A DNA stretch of 64,000 nt from Lolliginicoccus lacisalsi (GCF_014841105.1 NZ_JACYWE010000001.1:141517-205516); one strand, 5' to 3'. Shown: positions 26,949 to 35,998, counted from the first letter of the stretch. Program-made: numbers and translations. The notes: generated from the letters alone by a model not told the origin.

Positions 26949-28019
26949 ATGCGAGTCCTGCTGACCGGCGCGGCCGGGTTCATCGGCGCCGCGGTGCATG
27001 CCCGCCTCGTCTCCGAGGGGCACGACGTGGTAGCGGTGGATGCGATGCTGCCGTCCGCGCACGGGCCCGCAGCCCGCGACCACATCGCCACGGACGGAGC
27101 CATCACCGTCGTCGATATGCGCGATCGCGCTGGCCTCGATGCCGTGCTGGGCGAGGTCGACGTGGTATGCCACCAGGCGGCGATCGTCGGTGCCGGGGTC
27201 GATGCCGCTGATGCGCCCGCGTTTGCTAGCCACAATGACCTCGGCACCGCCACGCTCCTGGCCGCGATGGCCGCCGCTGGGTGCGAGCGACTAGTGCTGG
27301 CCTCATCGATGGTGGTCTACGGCGAGGGCCGGTACCGATGCGCCCAGCACGGGGAGCAGGACCCCCCGTCCCGGGATCCCGCGGCGCTGCGCGACGGCAC
27401 GTTCGACCTCGCCTGCCCGCGCTGCGGATCGCCGCTGGAATGGGCGCTCGTCGACGAGGACGCGCCGTTGCGCCCGCGCAGCCTGTATGCCGCGAGCAAG
27501 ACCGCTCAGGAGCATTACGCGCTCGCGTGGGCGCGGGCGACCGGCGGCCAGGTGACCGCGCTGCGCTATCACAACGTGTACGGCGCCGGGATGCCCCGCG
27601 ACACGCCCTACTCAGGGGTGGCGGCGATGTGGCGCTCGGCCCTCGAGGCAGGCCAGGCCCCGCGCGTGTACGAGGACGGTCGGCAGATGCGTGACTTCGT
27701 CGAGGTCCGGGATGTCGCGGAGCTCAACGCCCGGGCGGTGGCCGAGCCGCTGGGCGGGTTCACCGCCCTCAACGCCTGCTCGGGCCAGCCGGTCCGCATC
27801 GGCGAGGTCGCTACGGCCCTCGCGGCCGCTACCGGCGGTCCCCAGCCCGTGACCACGGGCCAGTTCCGGCCCGGGGACGTGCGCCACATCGTCGCCAGCC
27901 CGCGCCGGGCCGAGCAGCTCCTCGGCTTCCGCGCGGCGATCGGCCCCGAAGCAGGCCTGCGAGAGTTCGCTGTGGCGCCACTGCGCTCGGTCGACGGCCT
28001 CTCCCGGCCCAGCATCTAG
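26949..28019 (+). CDS. NAD-dependent epimerase/dehydratase (extended SDR)
   Basis: A 356-residue nucleotide-sugar-modifying enzyme of the extended SDR class. LLTGAAGFIGAAV (4-16) is the NAD-binding GxxGxxG motif, and RSLYAASKTAQEHYAL holds the YxxxK catalytic pair, with VLASSMVVYGEG before it. An insertion at about residues 125-165 contains CAQH and CPRCGS, a possible zinc-knuckle not found in the core family. Two glycosyltransferase-like genes follow about 1.5 kb away on the same strand, suggesting a role in cell-envelope sugar synthesis. Confidence 0.87.
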   Translation: MRVLLTGAAGFIGAAVHARLVSEGHDVVAVDAMLPSAHGPAARDHIATDGAITVVDMRDRAGLDAVLGEVDVVCHQAAIVGAGVDAADAPAFASHNDLGTATLLAAMAAAGCERLVLASSMVVYGEGRYRCAQHGEQDPPSRDPAALRDGTFDLACPRCGSPLEWALVDEDAPLRPRSLYAASKTAQEHYALAWARATGGQVTALRYHNVYGAGMPRDTPYSGVAAMWRSALEAGQAPRVYEDGRQMRDFVEVRDVAELNARAVAEPLGGFTALNACSGQPVRIGEVATALAAATGGPQPVTTGQFRPGDVRHIVASPRRAEQLLGFRAAIGPEAGLREFAVAPLRSVDGLSRPSI

Positions 28020-28063
28020 GGCGGCCCCGCATCTAGGGTGGCCCAGCGTCGAGCGGCGCCCGA

Positions 28064-29419
28064 TCACCACCTCGTCAGCACCAGATGATTGATCGCCAGC
28101 GCGATCACGGCCTGCACGATCAGCCAGCGCCGATGATGCTGCATCGGGAGCAGCGCCGGGGCCGTGCAGATCCAGATCGTGAACGGCAACCAGATGCGTT
28201 CGGTCTCGGCCTTGCTGAGCGCGCTGATCCCGGCCAGCAGGATCGCAAGGATCCCCGCCGCGACCATCACGCTCACAGCGTCGCGGGACCGCAACCGCGA
28301 CAGGCGCAGCGCTCGCGGCAGGGCCGCCACGGAGGCCAGCCCGATGACGCATACCGTGGCGGCGTAGTTCGCCCACCCCCAGTAGCTGATCGGGCGGATG
28401 CTGGCGATGCCCTGGTAGTAGCGGTCCACAACGAGGTGCAAGCCCTCGAACCACCAGAACCCCGCCCAGGTGAACAATCCAGCTACTAGCAGTGCTCCGG
28501 CGAGGGCTGGCAGCAGCGGGCGAGCCGTGCGGGCGGCGAGGAGCACGGCCACCGCGAGGACGCCCATCAGCACGAGCCCGTAGTTGAGGTAGACGCCGAA
28601 CCCGAGCAGGAGCCCAGCCGGGAATGCCAGCGCCCAGGCCCCGCGCCCGCGCCGGTTCGTGGCGAGCGCGAGCAAAGCGATGCCCCACGCTGCCACGCCC
28701 ATGAAGTATCCGTCCGCGGAGGCCACCACCCAGATCGCGGCGGGCGCCAGCACCAGGAACGGTGCGGCCGCCCGCGCCCCGGCCTCGGAGCCAAGGGCCC
28801 GCAGTGTCACGAGGATCGCCACGATCGCGCTGCTGCCGGCCAGGAGGCTGAGCATCCCCGCCCAGGCGCCGCCACCGAGGCCGACGCGGTCGAGCACGAC
28901 GTAGGAAAGGATCGCGCCGACCGGGTGGCCCGAGACGTGCGTGGTCCAGGAGTCGGGCTGCCCGTCGAGTATGCGAGCGGTGAACCCCGATACCAGGCCG
29001 CTGATGGAGTCGATGCCGGGAACCTCGTGGAGGTACTCGTGAGGATCGGTGAGGCGGTTGACCACCCCGCGCTCCCAGCCGTCGATGAGGGCCAGCGAGA
29101 TCATCCACGCCGCGGCCGCTGCCCACGACGCCGCGAGCAGGAAGCCGAACCGGGCGCGCGCTGCGAACGATGGCCCCTGCCAGATCACCACGGCGGCGAC
29201 GATCATCGCTAGCGCCGAGCCCGGACCATAGTGCGGCAGCCAGTCCCCGAACAGGGGCGCCACCTTCGCGAACAGGCTGCGCTGGTACTCGTCGGAGGCG
29301 AGGAACGGCACGACGATGGCCACCGCGACCAGGAGGGCGCCGGCCAGCGCGGCCACGATATCGCCACGGGCAGATTGTTGTCGGTCACGCGGCGCGACGG
29401 CTGGAGGTTCAGTCGGCAT
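28064..29419 (-). CDS. Integral membrane protein, GT-C glycosyltransferase-like
   Basis: A 451-residue protein with about ten or more hydrophobic segments (for example DIVAALAGALLVAVAIVVPF and AAPFLVLAPAAIWVVASADG). Long first loops (DGWERGVVNRLTDPHEYLHE and DSWTTHVSGHPVGAILSY) carry acidic and His residues, as in GT-C enzymes that use polyprenyl-phosphate sugars. No definite family is recognised. It sits between the epimerase and a GT2 gene, divergent from the latter, which supports an envelope polysaccharide role. Confidence 0.65.
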   Translation of the reverse strand: MPTEPPAVAPRDRQQSARGDIVAALAGALLVAVAIVVPFLASDEYQRSLFAKVAPLFGDWLPHYGPGSALAMIVAAVVIWQGPSFAARARFGFLLAASWAAAAAWMISLALIDGWERGVVNRLTDPHEYLHEVPGIDSISGLVSGFTARILDGQPDSWTTHVSGHPVGAILSYVVLDRVGLGGGAWAGMLSLLAGSSAIVAILVTLRALGSEAGARAAAPFLVLAPAAIWVVASADGYFMGVAAWGIALLALATNRRGRGAWALAFPAGLLLGFGVYLNYGLVLMGVLAVAVLLAARTARPLLPALAGALLVAGLFTWAGFWWFEGLHLVVDRYYQGIASIRPISYWGWANYAATVCVIGLASVAALPRALRLSRLRSRDAVSVMVAAGILAILLAGISALSKAETERIWLPFTIWICTAPALLPMQHHRRWLIVQAVIALAINHLVLTRW

Positions 29420-29531
29420 GCTTCGACGATATTGGCACGCGCCGGCGCGCCCGCGGGAACCGTCCGCGATGTCACGACATTGACATCGTTTTCCCAGGCT
29501 CCGGGGCCCGCGGGTGCCTAGGGTCTAGGCC

Positions 29532-30203
29532 ATGAGCAATGCACCACTGCCCGGCCCTGGTGTCACGGTGGTGATCCCATGCCGCGACGAGGCCGCGTCC
29601 CTGCCGGGAGTGCTCCGCGCCATGCCACCGGGCTACCAGGTCATCGTCGTCGACAATGGATCGCGCGATGGCACCGCCGGGGTGGCGGCGCAGCTCGGAG
29701 CCACGGTGGCCCATGAGCCGCAGCCGGGCTACGGCGCCGCCGTGCACCGTGGCATCGAGGCCTCCCGCACCCCCTACACCGCCGTGCTCGACGGCGACGG
29801 CTCCATGGACCCGGGTGAGCTGCCCGCGCTGGTCGAAGCCGTGCGCTGCGGCGCGGACCTTGCCGTGGGACGGCGCCGGCCGACCAGCAACGGGGCGTGG
29901 CCCTGGCATGCCCGCGCGGGAAACGTGCTCATCGCTGCGCTCATCCGGCGGCGCCTCGGCATCGACATCCACGACATCGGCGCGATGCGCGTGGCCCGCA
30001 CCCAGCCCCTGCGCGACCTCGGGATCACGGATCGACGGTTCGGCTACCCGCTCGAGCTGCTCGTCCGGGCTGCCCGCGCCGGATGGGACATCCGTGAGCT
30101 CGACATCAGCTACCGGCCCCGCACCGGCGGCGAGTCGAAGGTCTCGGGCTCGGTGGCCGGCACCACCCGAGCGGCGCGGGACTTCCTGAGGGCCCTGTCG
30201 TGA
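29532..30203 (+). CDS. Glycosyltransferase family 2
   Basis: A 223-residue GT-A-fold enzyme. VTVVIPCRDEAASLPGVLRA starts the nucleotide-sugar domain, VVDNGSRDGTAGVAA follows, and AVLDGDGSMDPGELPAL contains the DxD-like metal site. Dolichol/polyprenyl-phosphate sugar synthases share this layout. The stop overlaps the next gene by four bases (GTGA), so the two are translationally coupled. Confidence 0.88.
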   Translation: MSNAPLPGPGVTVVIPCRDEAASLPGVLRAMPPGYQVIVVDNGSRDGTAGVAAQLGATVAHEPQPGYGAAVHRGIEASRTPYTAVLDGDGSMDPGELPALVEAVRCGADLAVGRRRPTSNGAWPWHARAGNVLIAALIRRRLGIDIHDIGAMRVARTQPLRDLGITDRRFGYPLELLVRAARAGWDIRELDISYRPRTGGESKVSGSVAGTTRAARDFLRALS

Positions 30204-30934
30204 CTCCACCATTCACGCTGCTCATCGTCGCCAAAGCGCCCGTGGCGGGGCTGGCGAAGACGCGCTTGCAACCCGCCTGCACGCCCGTGGAGGCGGCGGA
30301 GCTCGCTGCGGCATCCCTGCTCGATACCCTCGCGACCGCGCGGGCCACGCCTGCCCGGCGGCGCGTGATCGCGATGACCGGGGACCTCGCTGATGCCGAG
30401 CGGGGCGCCGAGATCGCCCAGGTGCTCGCGGACGGCTTCACGGTGATCGAGCAGCGCGGCCGGACATTCGCGGACCGTCTCGTCGCCGCCCACCTCGATG
30501 CCTCTGAGCTCGATGCCTGTGAGGTGGATGCCCCTGAGCTGGGCAGCACGGACCCCGGGCATGGTCCGCTGCCGATCGTCCAGATCGGCATGGACACCCC
30601 GCAGGCCACTTCCGCGCAGCTGGTCGCTATCGCGCGGCACGTGGCCAGGCCTGGCACCGCGCTCGTCGCCCCAGCGGTCGACGGCGGCTGGTGGGCGCTC
30701 GGCCTGCACGAGCCGCGGCATGCTGAGGTCCTCGCCGGGGTGCCGATGTCGGAGCCACGCACCGGGGCGGCGACGGTGGCGGCGCTGAGGCAGCGCCAGT
30801 TGCGGGTGCGCTCGGGAACGTTGCTGCGCGATGTGGACTACCCGGCCGACATCGCGATCGTCGCGCGCGCCTGCGCCCCGAGCAGCGCGTTCGCCCGCGC
30901 CGCCCGGGACCTGTCGGCGGGTGCGCGCCGATGA
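30200..30934 (+). CDS. TIGR04282/DUF2064 glycosyltransferase-like protein
   Basis: A 244-residue protein of the family often called arsenosugar biosynthesis glycosyltransferase. LLIVAKAPVAGLAKTRLQPA is the N-terminal signature, and APAVDGGWWALGL the second conserved block. The segment ASELDACEVDAPELG contains an imperfect 5-residue repeat, an apparent in-frame expansion. It overlaps the GT2 gene by four bases; such pairs are common, often beside SAM or sugar enzymes. The actual acceptor is unknown. Confidence 0.85.
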   Translation: MTPPFTLLIVAKAPVAGLAKTRLQPACTPVEAAELAAASLLDTLATARATPARRRVIAMTGDLADAERGAEIAQVLADGFTVIEQRGRTFADRLVAAHLDASELDACEVDAPELGSTDPGHGPLPIVQIGMDTPQATSAQLVAIARHVARPGTALVAPAVDGGWWALGLHEPRHAEVLAGVPMSEPRTGAATVAALRQRQLRVRSGTLLRDVDYPADIAIVARACAPSSAFARAARDLSAGARR

Positions 30935-30973
30935 TCACCACGTGCGGTCGCGCGGTGTGCCAGGATCGGCGGT

Positions 30974-31471
30974 ATGGCTGATCCACAGCGCTACATCGCC
31001 GAAGACGAGACCTTGCTCTACAGCACTCGCCAGCACTGGACCGAGATGGTCGCGGAGGTGATCATCCTGGCGGTCATCTGGCTGGTAGCCGGTGCCGTGA
31101 TCTGGGTGCTTCCCTCCGGGGAGCAGTGGAGCCGCATTGCCCTCTACGTCGTGATCGGGCTCGCGGTGCTCGCCTCGATCCGCTGGTGGCTGGTCCCGCT
31201 GCTGTCGTGGCGCTCGACGCTCTACATCCTCACGACCAAGCGCATCTACAAGCGCAGCGGCTTCCTCACCAAGACAGGGCGCAGCATTCCCCTGTCGCGC
31301 CTGAATGACATCTCGTTCCGCGCGACGGTGTGGGAGCGGATGATGCGCTACGGGACGCTGACGATCCAATCGGCATCGGAGCAGGGCACGATGACGCTCG
31401 CGCATGTTCCTGACCCGGAGGGCTTCAAGGCCCGGATCTATCGCGCCGCCGACGAGGCCCGCGGCTACTAG
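30974..31471 (+). CDS. PH-domain (bPH2) membrane protein
   Basis: A 165-residue protein. LYSTRQHWTEMVAEVIILAV leads into two hydrophobic segments (about 27-48 and 55-75), followed by the bacterial PH fold: LYILTTKRIYKRSGFLTKTG, SIPLSRLNDISFR and YGTLTIQSASEQGTMTL. Such small proteins are common in actinobacterial membranes and their role is unknown. Confidence 0.87.
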   Translation: MADPQRYIAEDETLLYSTRQHWTEMVAEVIILAVIWLVAGAVIWVLPSGEQWSRIALYVVIGLAVLASIRWWLVPLLSWRSTLYILTTKRIYKRSGFLTKTGRSIPLSRLNDISFRATVWERMMRYGTLTIQSASEQGTMTLAHVPDPEGFKARIYRAADEARGY

Positions 31472-31486
31472 TCCGGCATCAGGTGA

Positions 31487-31521
31487 TGGAGCCCGGCTAC
31501 CTTCCCCGTGGCCGGGCTCCA
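31487..31521 (+). terminator. Hairpin after the PH-domain gene
   Basis: TGGAGCCCGGC and GCCGGGCTCCA form an 11-bp perfect stem 15 bases past the stop. There is no U-run, as is common for GC-rich actinobacterial terminators. It could serve both convergent genes. Confidence 0.55.
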
Positions 31522-31577
31522 TGCACATCCATCGTGCGCCGCGCCAGAGCGTGGCTGCGGTACCGGTTGGCGATCGG

Positions 31578-32051
31578 CTACTGGTTGGCGATCGCGAGCT
31601 CGGCGAGCAGTACGTCGAGGAGCCCCAGTGGCTCGGAGAGGCTGCCGAACGCGCCCTCGAGAGCGTCGTCCTCGCCGCCCGTCTCGTCGGTGGTGGACTC
31701 GCTGATGGTGACCGTCTCGGTGGCCTCCGCGGGCGTGGTGCCGTCGTCGCAGGCGACGGTCGCGGTGTAGGTGCCGGGTAGCAGCGCGGCGGTGCGCGAT
31801 ACGCCATTGCCATCAACGGTGAGGCTGATGTCCTGGGCGACGATCTGCCCATCGTCATCCTCGACGGTCAGCTCGCAGGCGATATCGCCCTCGGTGCTGC
31901 TCGCGCCCTCGATCGACGCGACGATCGTGTCGCCGCTGGTGGTGATGGTGACATCGCCGGTGACGGCGGCGGAGGCGGTGGGGGCCGCGAGCGCGGCGAT
32001 GCCGAGAATCCCGGCAGCGGCGGTGGCGGTGCGACATGCGAAACGAGACAT
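31578..32051 (-). CDS. Secreted protein of unknown function
   Basis: A 157-residue protein with a Sec signal peptide ending LAAPTASA-AV (about residue 28). The mature part is short beta-strand-like (VTGDVTITTSGDTIVASIEG, then GTYTATVACDDG), resembling a single immunoglobulin-like domain with two Cys, followed by an acidic Glu/Asp/Thr linker and a hydrophobic, possibly membrane-associated end (LGLLDVLLAELAI). The ATG at 32051 follows GAGGAGATTGCT. No named family is recognised. Confidence 0.72.
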   Translation of the reverse strand: MSRFACRTATAAAGILGIAALAAPTASAAVTGDVTITTSGDTIVASIEGASSTEGDIACELTVEDDDGQIVAQDISLTVDGNGVSRTAALLPGTYTATVACDDGTTPAEATETVTISESTTDETGGEDDALEGAFGSLSEPLGLLDVLLAELAIANQ

Positions 32052-32123
32052 AGCAATCTCCTCACTGGTTGACAACAGTCACACCGGTCACTGTAGCCCT
32101 TATGGGGGGCATCGACAGCAGAA

Positions 32124-32154
32124 CGCCCCGCATCCTGGTCCGGGATGCGGGGCG
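32124..32154 (-). terminator. Hairpin after the acyltransferase gene
   Basis: CGCCCCGCATCC and GGATGCGGGGCG form a 12-bp perfect stem with a 7-nt loop, 30 bases past the leftward stop. On the minus strand it is followed by TTCTGCTG. Confidence 0.65.
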
Positions 32155-32183
32155 CTGGCTCGAGGATTCGCTCGCCGCTGGTG

Positions 32184-33359
32184 TCAGGCCTTCTTGGCCG
32201 TACCGCGGATAGCGGGGTGCAGCTCGAACATGAAGTTCATGCCCAGGCGGACCATGAGGCCGTGCAGTGCCAGCGCGATCGCGACGACCAGGGCGGTCAC
32301 GATCAGCGGCGCCACCACGGTCACCGCGAGCAGCGAGGTCACCGCGGAAGTCTTGATGAAGGCATACACCACGACCGCGATGAGCATGTCCATCATCACG
32401 TACACCGGCAGGGTGCGAGTGCCGATGCTCTGGAAGAGGTTGCCCGCCCGGGTGCCGACCAGCGCCGAGGCCACCAGCACTCCGAGCAGCAGACCGACGG
32501 TGGTGACGACCAGCTTGAGCTCGGGCATCGGGAGGACATCGAGGACCATGATCGGCACGAACACCGCGGTGTAGGCGGCCAGCGCGGCGACCAGGCGCGG
32601 CCCGTTGGCGAGATGGCTGAACCGCACGATGATCGGCTTGGCGTGGATCGCGAGGAGGAAGTACACGAAGTAGGAGCCCAGGTTGCGCCATCCGAAGCCC
32701 AGGTCGTCGAAGATGAAGTGCGAGCCGTAGGCGGAGACCGACAGCGCGATCGCGAACCCGAACTGAACCACGAGCGGCAGGCGCTGGATCGCCTTGGCAA
32801 CGATCGCGAAGAGCGCGAGGCCATAGATGAACCACAGGGCGTTGCTGGGCGAGGTGAAGCCGGTGATCACCGAGCTGAGCTTGGCGTAGCCCTTGTGCGA
32901 CACGTCGTCGGGGAGCAGGTTATGCACCACGAAGAACATCAGCAGCCACACGGTGTAGAGGTAGAACAGGTGCGCCACGCGGCTGCGCAGCATCGTCGCC
33001 CACGTCATCCGCAGCATCCCCTGGGCGAACAGGCCCGAGGCAACGAAGAACAGCGGCATGCGGATCGGCTGGAGGAACCCGTTGATCGTCGTCCAGAAAT
33101 CCGGGGCGAGATCGTTGCGGGTCAGCATGCCGACGGCGTGGAGCAGCACGACCAGCGTGATGGTGAGGCCCTTGGCGAGATCGACCCACTCCACGCGCTG
33201 CTTGGCAGGCTTCGTGGGGGTCGGGGTGAGCTGCGCGGCGGCCGGGGCCTGTGCCACCGTTTCCGGCGTGGCCGCGGGCAGGTCGAGAAGGTGCTGGCGG
33301 TCCGCGGCAGCGATCGCCGAATCCGGTATCGAGCTCTGCGTTGGCGCGGTAGTCAGCAC
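32184..33359 (-). CDS. Acyltransferase family 3 membrane protein
   Basis: A 391-residue membrane acyltransferase. After a Pro/Thr-rich cytoplasmic start, RVEWVDLAKGLTITLVVLLHA has the Asp and His typical of the first helix, and RMPLFFVASGLFAQG the next signature. About ten transmembrane segments follow. Members transfer acyl groups to carbohydrates or lipids of the envelope. GGGAG precedes the GTG at 33359, which is preferred to the GTG at 33407. Confidence 0.82.
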   Translation of the reverse strand: MLTTAPTQSSIPDSAIAAADRQHLLDLPAATPETVAQAPAAAQLTPTPTKPAKQRVEWVDLAKGLTITLVVLLHAVGMLTRNDLAPDFWTTINGFLQPIRMPLFFVASGLFAQGMLRMTWATMLRSRVAHLFYLYTVWLLMFFVVHNLLPDDVSHKGYAKLSSVITGFTSPSNALWFIYGLALFAIVAKAIQRLPLVVQFGFAIALSVSAYGSHFIFDDLGFGWRNLGSYFVYFLLAIHAKPIIVRFSHLANGPRLVAALAAYTAVFVPIMVLDVLPMPELKLVVTTVGLLLGVLVASALVGTRAGNLFQSIGTRTLPVYVMMDMLIAVVVYAFIKTSAVTSLLAVTVVAPLIVTALVVAIALALHGLMVRLGMNFMFELHPAIRGTAKKA

Positions 33360-33430
33360 ATCAATCTCCCAGGGTGCGGAATCGGTGGATACTGCGCCAC
33401 CGACCACGTTGTTCGCAGCTTTGCGGCGCC

Positions 33431-33454
33431 TTTACCTTGATAAATAACGGTAAA
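33431..33454. promoter_or_regulatory. AT-rich inverted repeat upstream of the acyltransferase
   Basis: TTTACC and GGTAAA flank an AT-rich 12-bp spacer (TTGATAAATAAC) in an otherwise GC-rich region, about 75 bases before the acyltransferase start. A candidate promoter/operator; the regulator is unknown. Confidence 0.35.
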
Positions 33455-33572
33455 GTAACGACAACCTGGGGGATAGATATGTGCAACCCACGTCACATGA
33501 GTGCTCGGTCACAGCGCCCCGGCCGCGGCAGCAGGTTCTCGCCGCGCGCCGGTGGCGCCGTGCGCAGCGACC

Positions 33573-34109
33573 TCAAGGCTCCACGACGGGAAAGTCGATC
33601 TCCGTGCCGAGGGTGTTGTTGACGATGTTCGTGAGCAGGTTCAGGCCCACATGGCCGAGCACCTCCGCGAGCTCGGCGTCCGAGGCACCAGCGGCGCGGG
33701 CCGCCTCGATCTCCTCCGCATCGACCATGCCCCGCTTCTCGTTCGCTGCTCGGGCGAAAACAAGCAGCGCCGCCGTGCGCGGATCATCCGCCTCGGCCTT
33801 GCGCGCTGCTGCGAGCTGCTCCCCCGACAATCCAGCGCCCTTCTCCCCGAGATAGGTGTGCGCCGACAAGCAATAGCCACAGCCATTGGACTGCGCGATC
33901 GTGATCGCCAGCCGCTCGCGCGTCGCTCGGGGCAGCACGCCCTTGTCCAGCGCGCCCGCGAGCCCCGCGTAGCCACGCAGCAACGCGGGGCTATGCACCA
34001 TCACCCGCGCCAGGTTCGGAACAGCCCCGAACGTCTCCTTCGCGACCTGCAAGGCCTCCACCTGCTCCTCGGTCGCCTCTGAATCAGTGATCAACGGCAA
34101 AACACTCAT
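33573..34109 (-). CDS. Carboxymuconolactone decarboxylase / AhpD-like protein
   Basis: A 178-residue protein of the CMD/alkylhydroperoxidase D fold. QSNGCGYCLSAHTYLG holds the redox CxxC and nearby His, preceded by LPRATRERLAITI. Members reduce peroxides or act as thiol oxidoreductases. The ATG at 34109 follows GAAGAGTGCGAG. It is divergent from an ECF sigma/anti-sigma pair, a common arrangement in which the sigma factor controls the peroxidase. Confidence 0.87.
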   Translation of the reverse strand: MSVLPLITDSEATEEQVEALQVAKETFGAVPNLARVMVHSPALLRGYAGLAGALDKGVLPRATRERLAITIAQSNGCGYCLSAHTYLGEKGAGLSGEQLAAARKAEADDPRTAALLVFARAANEKRGMVDAEEIEAARAAGASDAELAEVLGHVGLNLLTNIVNNTLGTEIDFPVVEP

Positions 34110-34258
34110 CTCGCACTCTTCCCTTCTCCGTTCCGCCTGGCACCGGCATGCAACCGTGGTGCCGCTCGCGGCTACCGGCGCGCGATCACGCGCCATGGTG
34201 TAGACATACGAACATGCCCCGGCGTTACACAGCCCACGCCTAGCGTGCGGAAATCGCG

Positions 34259-34894
34259 GTGAAGTCCGTAGATGATGACAGGTGGCCCACCGACGCGGAC
34301 CTGCTCGCGGGCCTGCGCGCCGGTGATACCGCCGCCTTCACAGCGCTCGTCGATGCCCTGCACGCGCCCCTCGTGCGGCTCGCCCGCGTCTACGTCACCC
34401 CCGCGCTCGCCGAGGATGCCGTGCAGGACACCTGGGTGAACGTGATCCGTGGGCTGCACCAGTTCGAGGGCCGCTCCTCGCTGAGGACCTGGGTCTACCG
34501 CATCATGCTCAATCGCGTCCGCACCCTCGCCAACCGCGAGGGGCGCCTGATCCCGTTCGCCACCGCCGGCCCCGAGGTCGATTCCCGTCCCTCCGTCGAT
34601 CCCGACCACCTCGACGGTTCCGAGCATGGCGCCCACTACTGGCCCGAGGCGCCGCCCAGATGGGACTTGCTGCCCGAGCAGCACCTGATGTCCCGCGAGG
34701 TCCTCGATGTGGTCGCCAAAGCGCTCGCCACGCTGCCAGCGAGCCAGCGCGAAGTCGTCGTCATGCGCGACATCGAGGGGTGGACCAGCGCCGAGACGTG
34801 CGCATCGCTGGGAATATCCGGCGTCAACCAGCGCGTCCTCCTGCATCGAGGACGCGCCGCGATCCGCACGGCACTGGAGGTGTACCTCGCGTGA
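34259..34894 (+). CDS. ECF-type RNA polymerase sigma factor
   Basis: A 211-residue sigma factor. Region 2 is seen in LARVYVTPALAEDAVQDTWV and SLRTWVYRIMLNRVRTL, region 4 in LPASQREVVVMRDIEGWTSA then LGISGVNQRVLLHRGRAAIR. It lacks the SnoaL-like extension of ECF41. The GTG start lies at 34259. Its stop overlaps the start of a zinc-finger anti-sigma factor, so the two are coupled. The divergent CMD gene is the likely target. Confidence 0.9.
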   Translation: MKSVDDDRWPTDADLLAGLRAGDTAAFTALVDALHAPLVRLARVYVTPALAEDAVQDTWVNVIRGLHQFEGRSSLRTWVYRIMLNRVRTLANREGRLIPFATAGPEVDSRPSVDPDHLDGSEHGAHYWPEAPPRWDLLPEQHLMSREVLDVVAKALATLPASQREVVVMRDIEGWTSAETCASLGISGVNQRVLLHRGRAAIRTALEVYLA

Positions 34895-35235
34895 ACCACC
34901 ACAGCGACACCACGCCCGATGGACCTGACCCGTTCGTCGACAATGCACTGCGGATCAGCTGCGCCGATGCCATCGAGCTCGTCACCGGCTACCTCGACAG
35001 CAGCCTCGACGACGCCGACCTCCAGGCCTTCGAGGAGCACACCAGCCGGTGCGAAGCCTGCCAGGTGTACATCGACCAGGTGCGCCGCACCATCCGCATC
35101 ACCGCAGCGGGGCGCGACACGAGCGTCGAGGTGCGCCCGCGCGACTTCCCCACCCTGCTAGAGCTGTTCGCCCAGCAGCATCCTCGCACCAGCAATGAAC
35201 CGACTGGCAAGGATCAGGATGGCGCCACTCCCTGA
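34891..35235 (+). CDS. Zinc-finger anti-sigma factor
   Basis: A 114-residue soluble protein. FEEHTSRCEACQVYIDQVRR carries the H-x3-C-x2-C of zf-HC2 anti-sigma domains, preceded by CADAIELVTGYLDSSLDDAD. It starts with GTG inside the last codons of the sigma gene and presumably binds that factor until a redox or zinc signal releases it. There is no transmembrane segment, which favours a cytoplasmic signal. Its last 22 bases overlap the 3' end of the convergent hydrolase gene. Confidence 0.85.
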   Translation: MNHHSDTTPDGPDPFVDNALRISCADAIELVTGYLDSSLDDADLQAFEEHTSRCEACQVYIDQVRRTIRITAAGRDTSVEVRPRDFPTLLELFAQQHPRTSNEPTGKDQDGATP

Positions 35236-35975
35236 AGTTTCGTGCTCTGATGTTTCGGAGTTTGGGGCCTCAGGGTTTGGGGCCCGGCCTCGTTCGCGGC
35301 CGCGAGCAGGTGCGCCGCCAGCTCGTCGGGGCAGGCCAGCGCCGGCATGTGCCCCGACGGTACTACGACAGGCTCGATGCCCAGCCGCTCCTGGCACACG
35401 CGCCGCTGAAACGGTAGCGGGAACAGGCGGTCATCCCGGCCCACGATGACCATCGTGCGCTCGGCCGGCCACTCGGGACCCGCCCAAGCAGTGGTGAAGG
35501 GCGTGCCCGACTGGTCACGGAAGTGCGCGATGCCTACCTCGACGATACGCGGCTCCACGTCGTGCAAGAACGTCTCGATGGAATCCATCGGCGCTTGCGG
35601 GTCGCGCCCCTGCTCCTGCGCGAATGCCTTCTGCGCCTCCTCCTGCTCCGTCGCTGCCCACCATTGCCCGCCGGTCTCCCCCGGCGCCGGGATCATCGGA
35701 GCCACGAGCACCAGCGCCGAGCCGGTCAACTGCTCGCATGCCAGCACCGCGGTGAACGCGCCCATCGAGTGCCCCACCACGACCACCGGTTCCACGACCT
35801 CGTCGGGAAGGGAGGCCAGAGCGGCCCGCGCATACTCCTCGAAGCCCGCGGAATCATCCGCGCACGGCAGGTCCGGCGCATGCACCTGATGGCCGGCGGC
35901 GACGAGCAGCGGGGCCACCCGGTGCCAGTCCCAGGAGTCGGACCCCGCGCCGTGGATCAGAAGGAACGTTGCCAT
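35214..35975 (-). CDS. Alpha/beta-hydrolase
   Basis: A 253-residue esterase-like enzyme. FLLIHGAGSDSWDWHRV is the oxyanion region, VVVVGHSMGAFTAVLA the nucleophile elbow (GHSMG), MVIVGRDDRLFPL carries the acidic residue and VVPSGHMPALACP the His. The C-terminal tail (PQTLRPQTPKHQS) is repetitive and overlaps the anti-sigma gene. GTGAGGG before the ATG is part of a palindrome shared with the divergent Nudix gene. Confidence 0.87.
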   Translation of the reverse strand: MATFLLIHGAGSDSWDWHRVAPLLVAAGHQVHAPDLPCADDSAGFEEYARAALASLPDEVVEPVVVVGHSMGAFTAVLACEQLTGSALVLVAPMIPAPGETGGQWWAATEQEEAQKAFAQEQGRDPQAPMDSIETFLHDVEPRIVEVGIAHFRDQSGTPFTTAWAGPEWPAERTMVIVGRDDRLFPLPFQRRVCQERLGIEPVVVPSGHMPALACPDELAAHLLAAANEAGPQTLRPQTPKHQSTKLQGVAPS

Positions 35976-35977
35976 GG

Positions 35978-35997
35978 CCCTCACGGTAGCGTGAGGG
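35978..35997. promoter_or_regulatory. Palindrome supplying ribosome-binding sites to two divergent genes
   Basis: CCCTCACG-GTAG-CGTGAGGG fills the 23-bp gap between the hydrolase ATG and the Nudix GTG. Each arm presents GTGAGGG just before its own start codon, so one perfect inverted repeat serves as Shine-Dalgarno for both directions. Confidence 0.6.
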
Positions 35998-35998
35998 T

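Noticed and set aside
27612..29126. 504-codon minus-strand frame spanning two genes
   Set aside because: Overlaps the epimerase in antisense and the membrane protein out of frame; Arg/Ala/Gly-rich shadow.
31578..32051. FGSLS near the end of the secreted protein as another member of the C-terminal tag family
   Set aside because: It lacks the CTGxLC part and is not at the C-terminus.
33481..33622. Short plus-strand frame with ATG at 33480
   Set aside because: It runs into the convergent AhpD-like gene and is Arg/Ser-rich without support.
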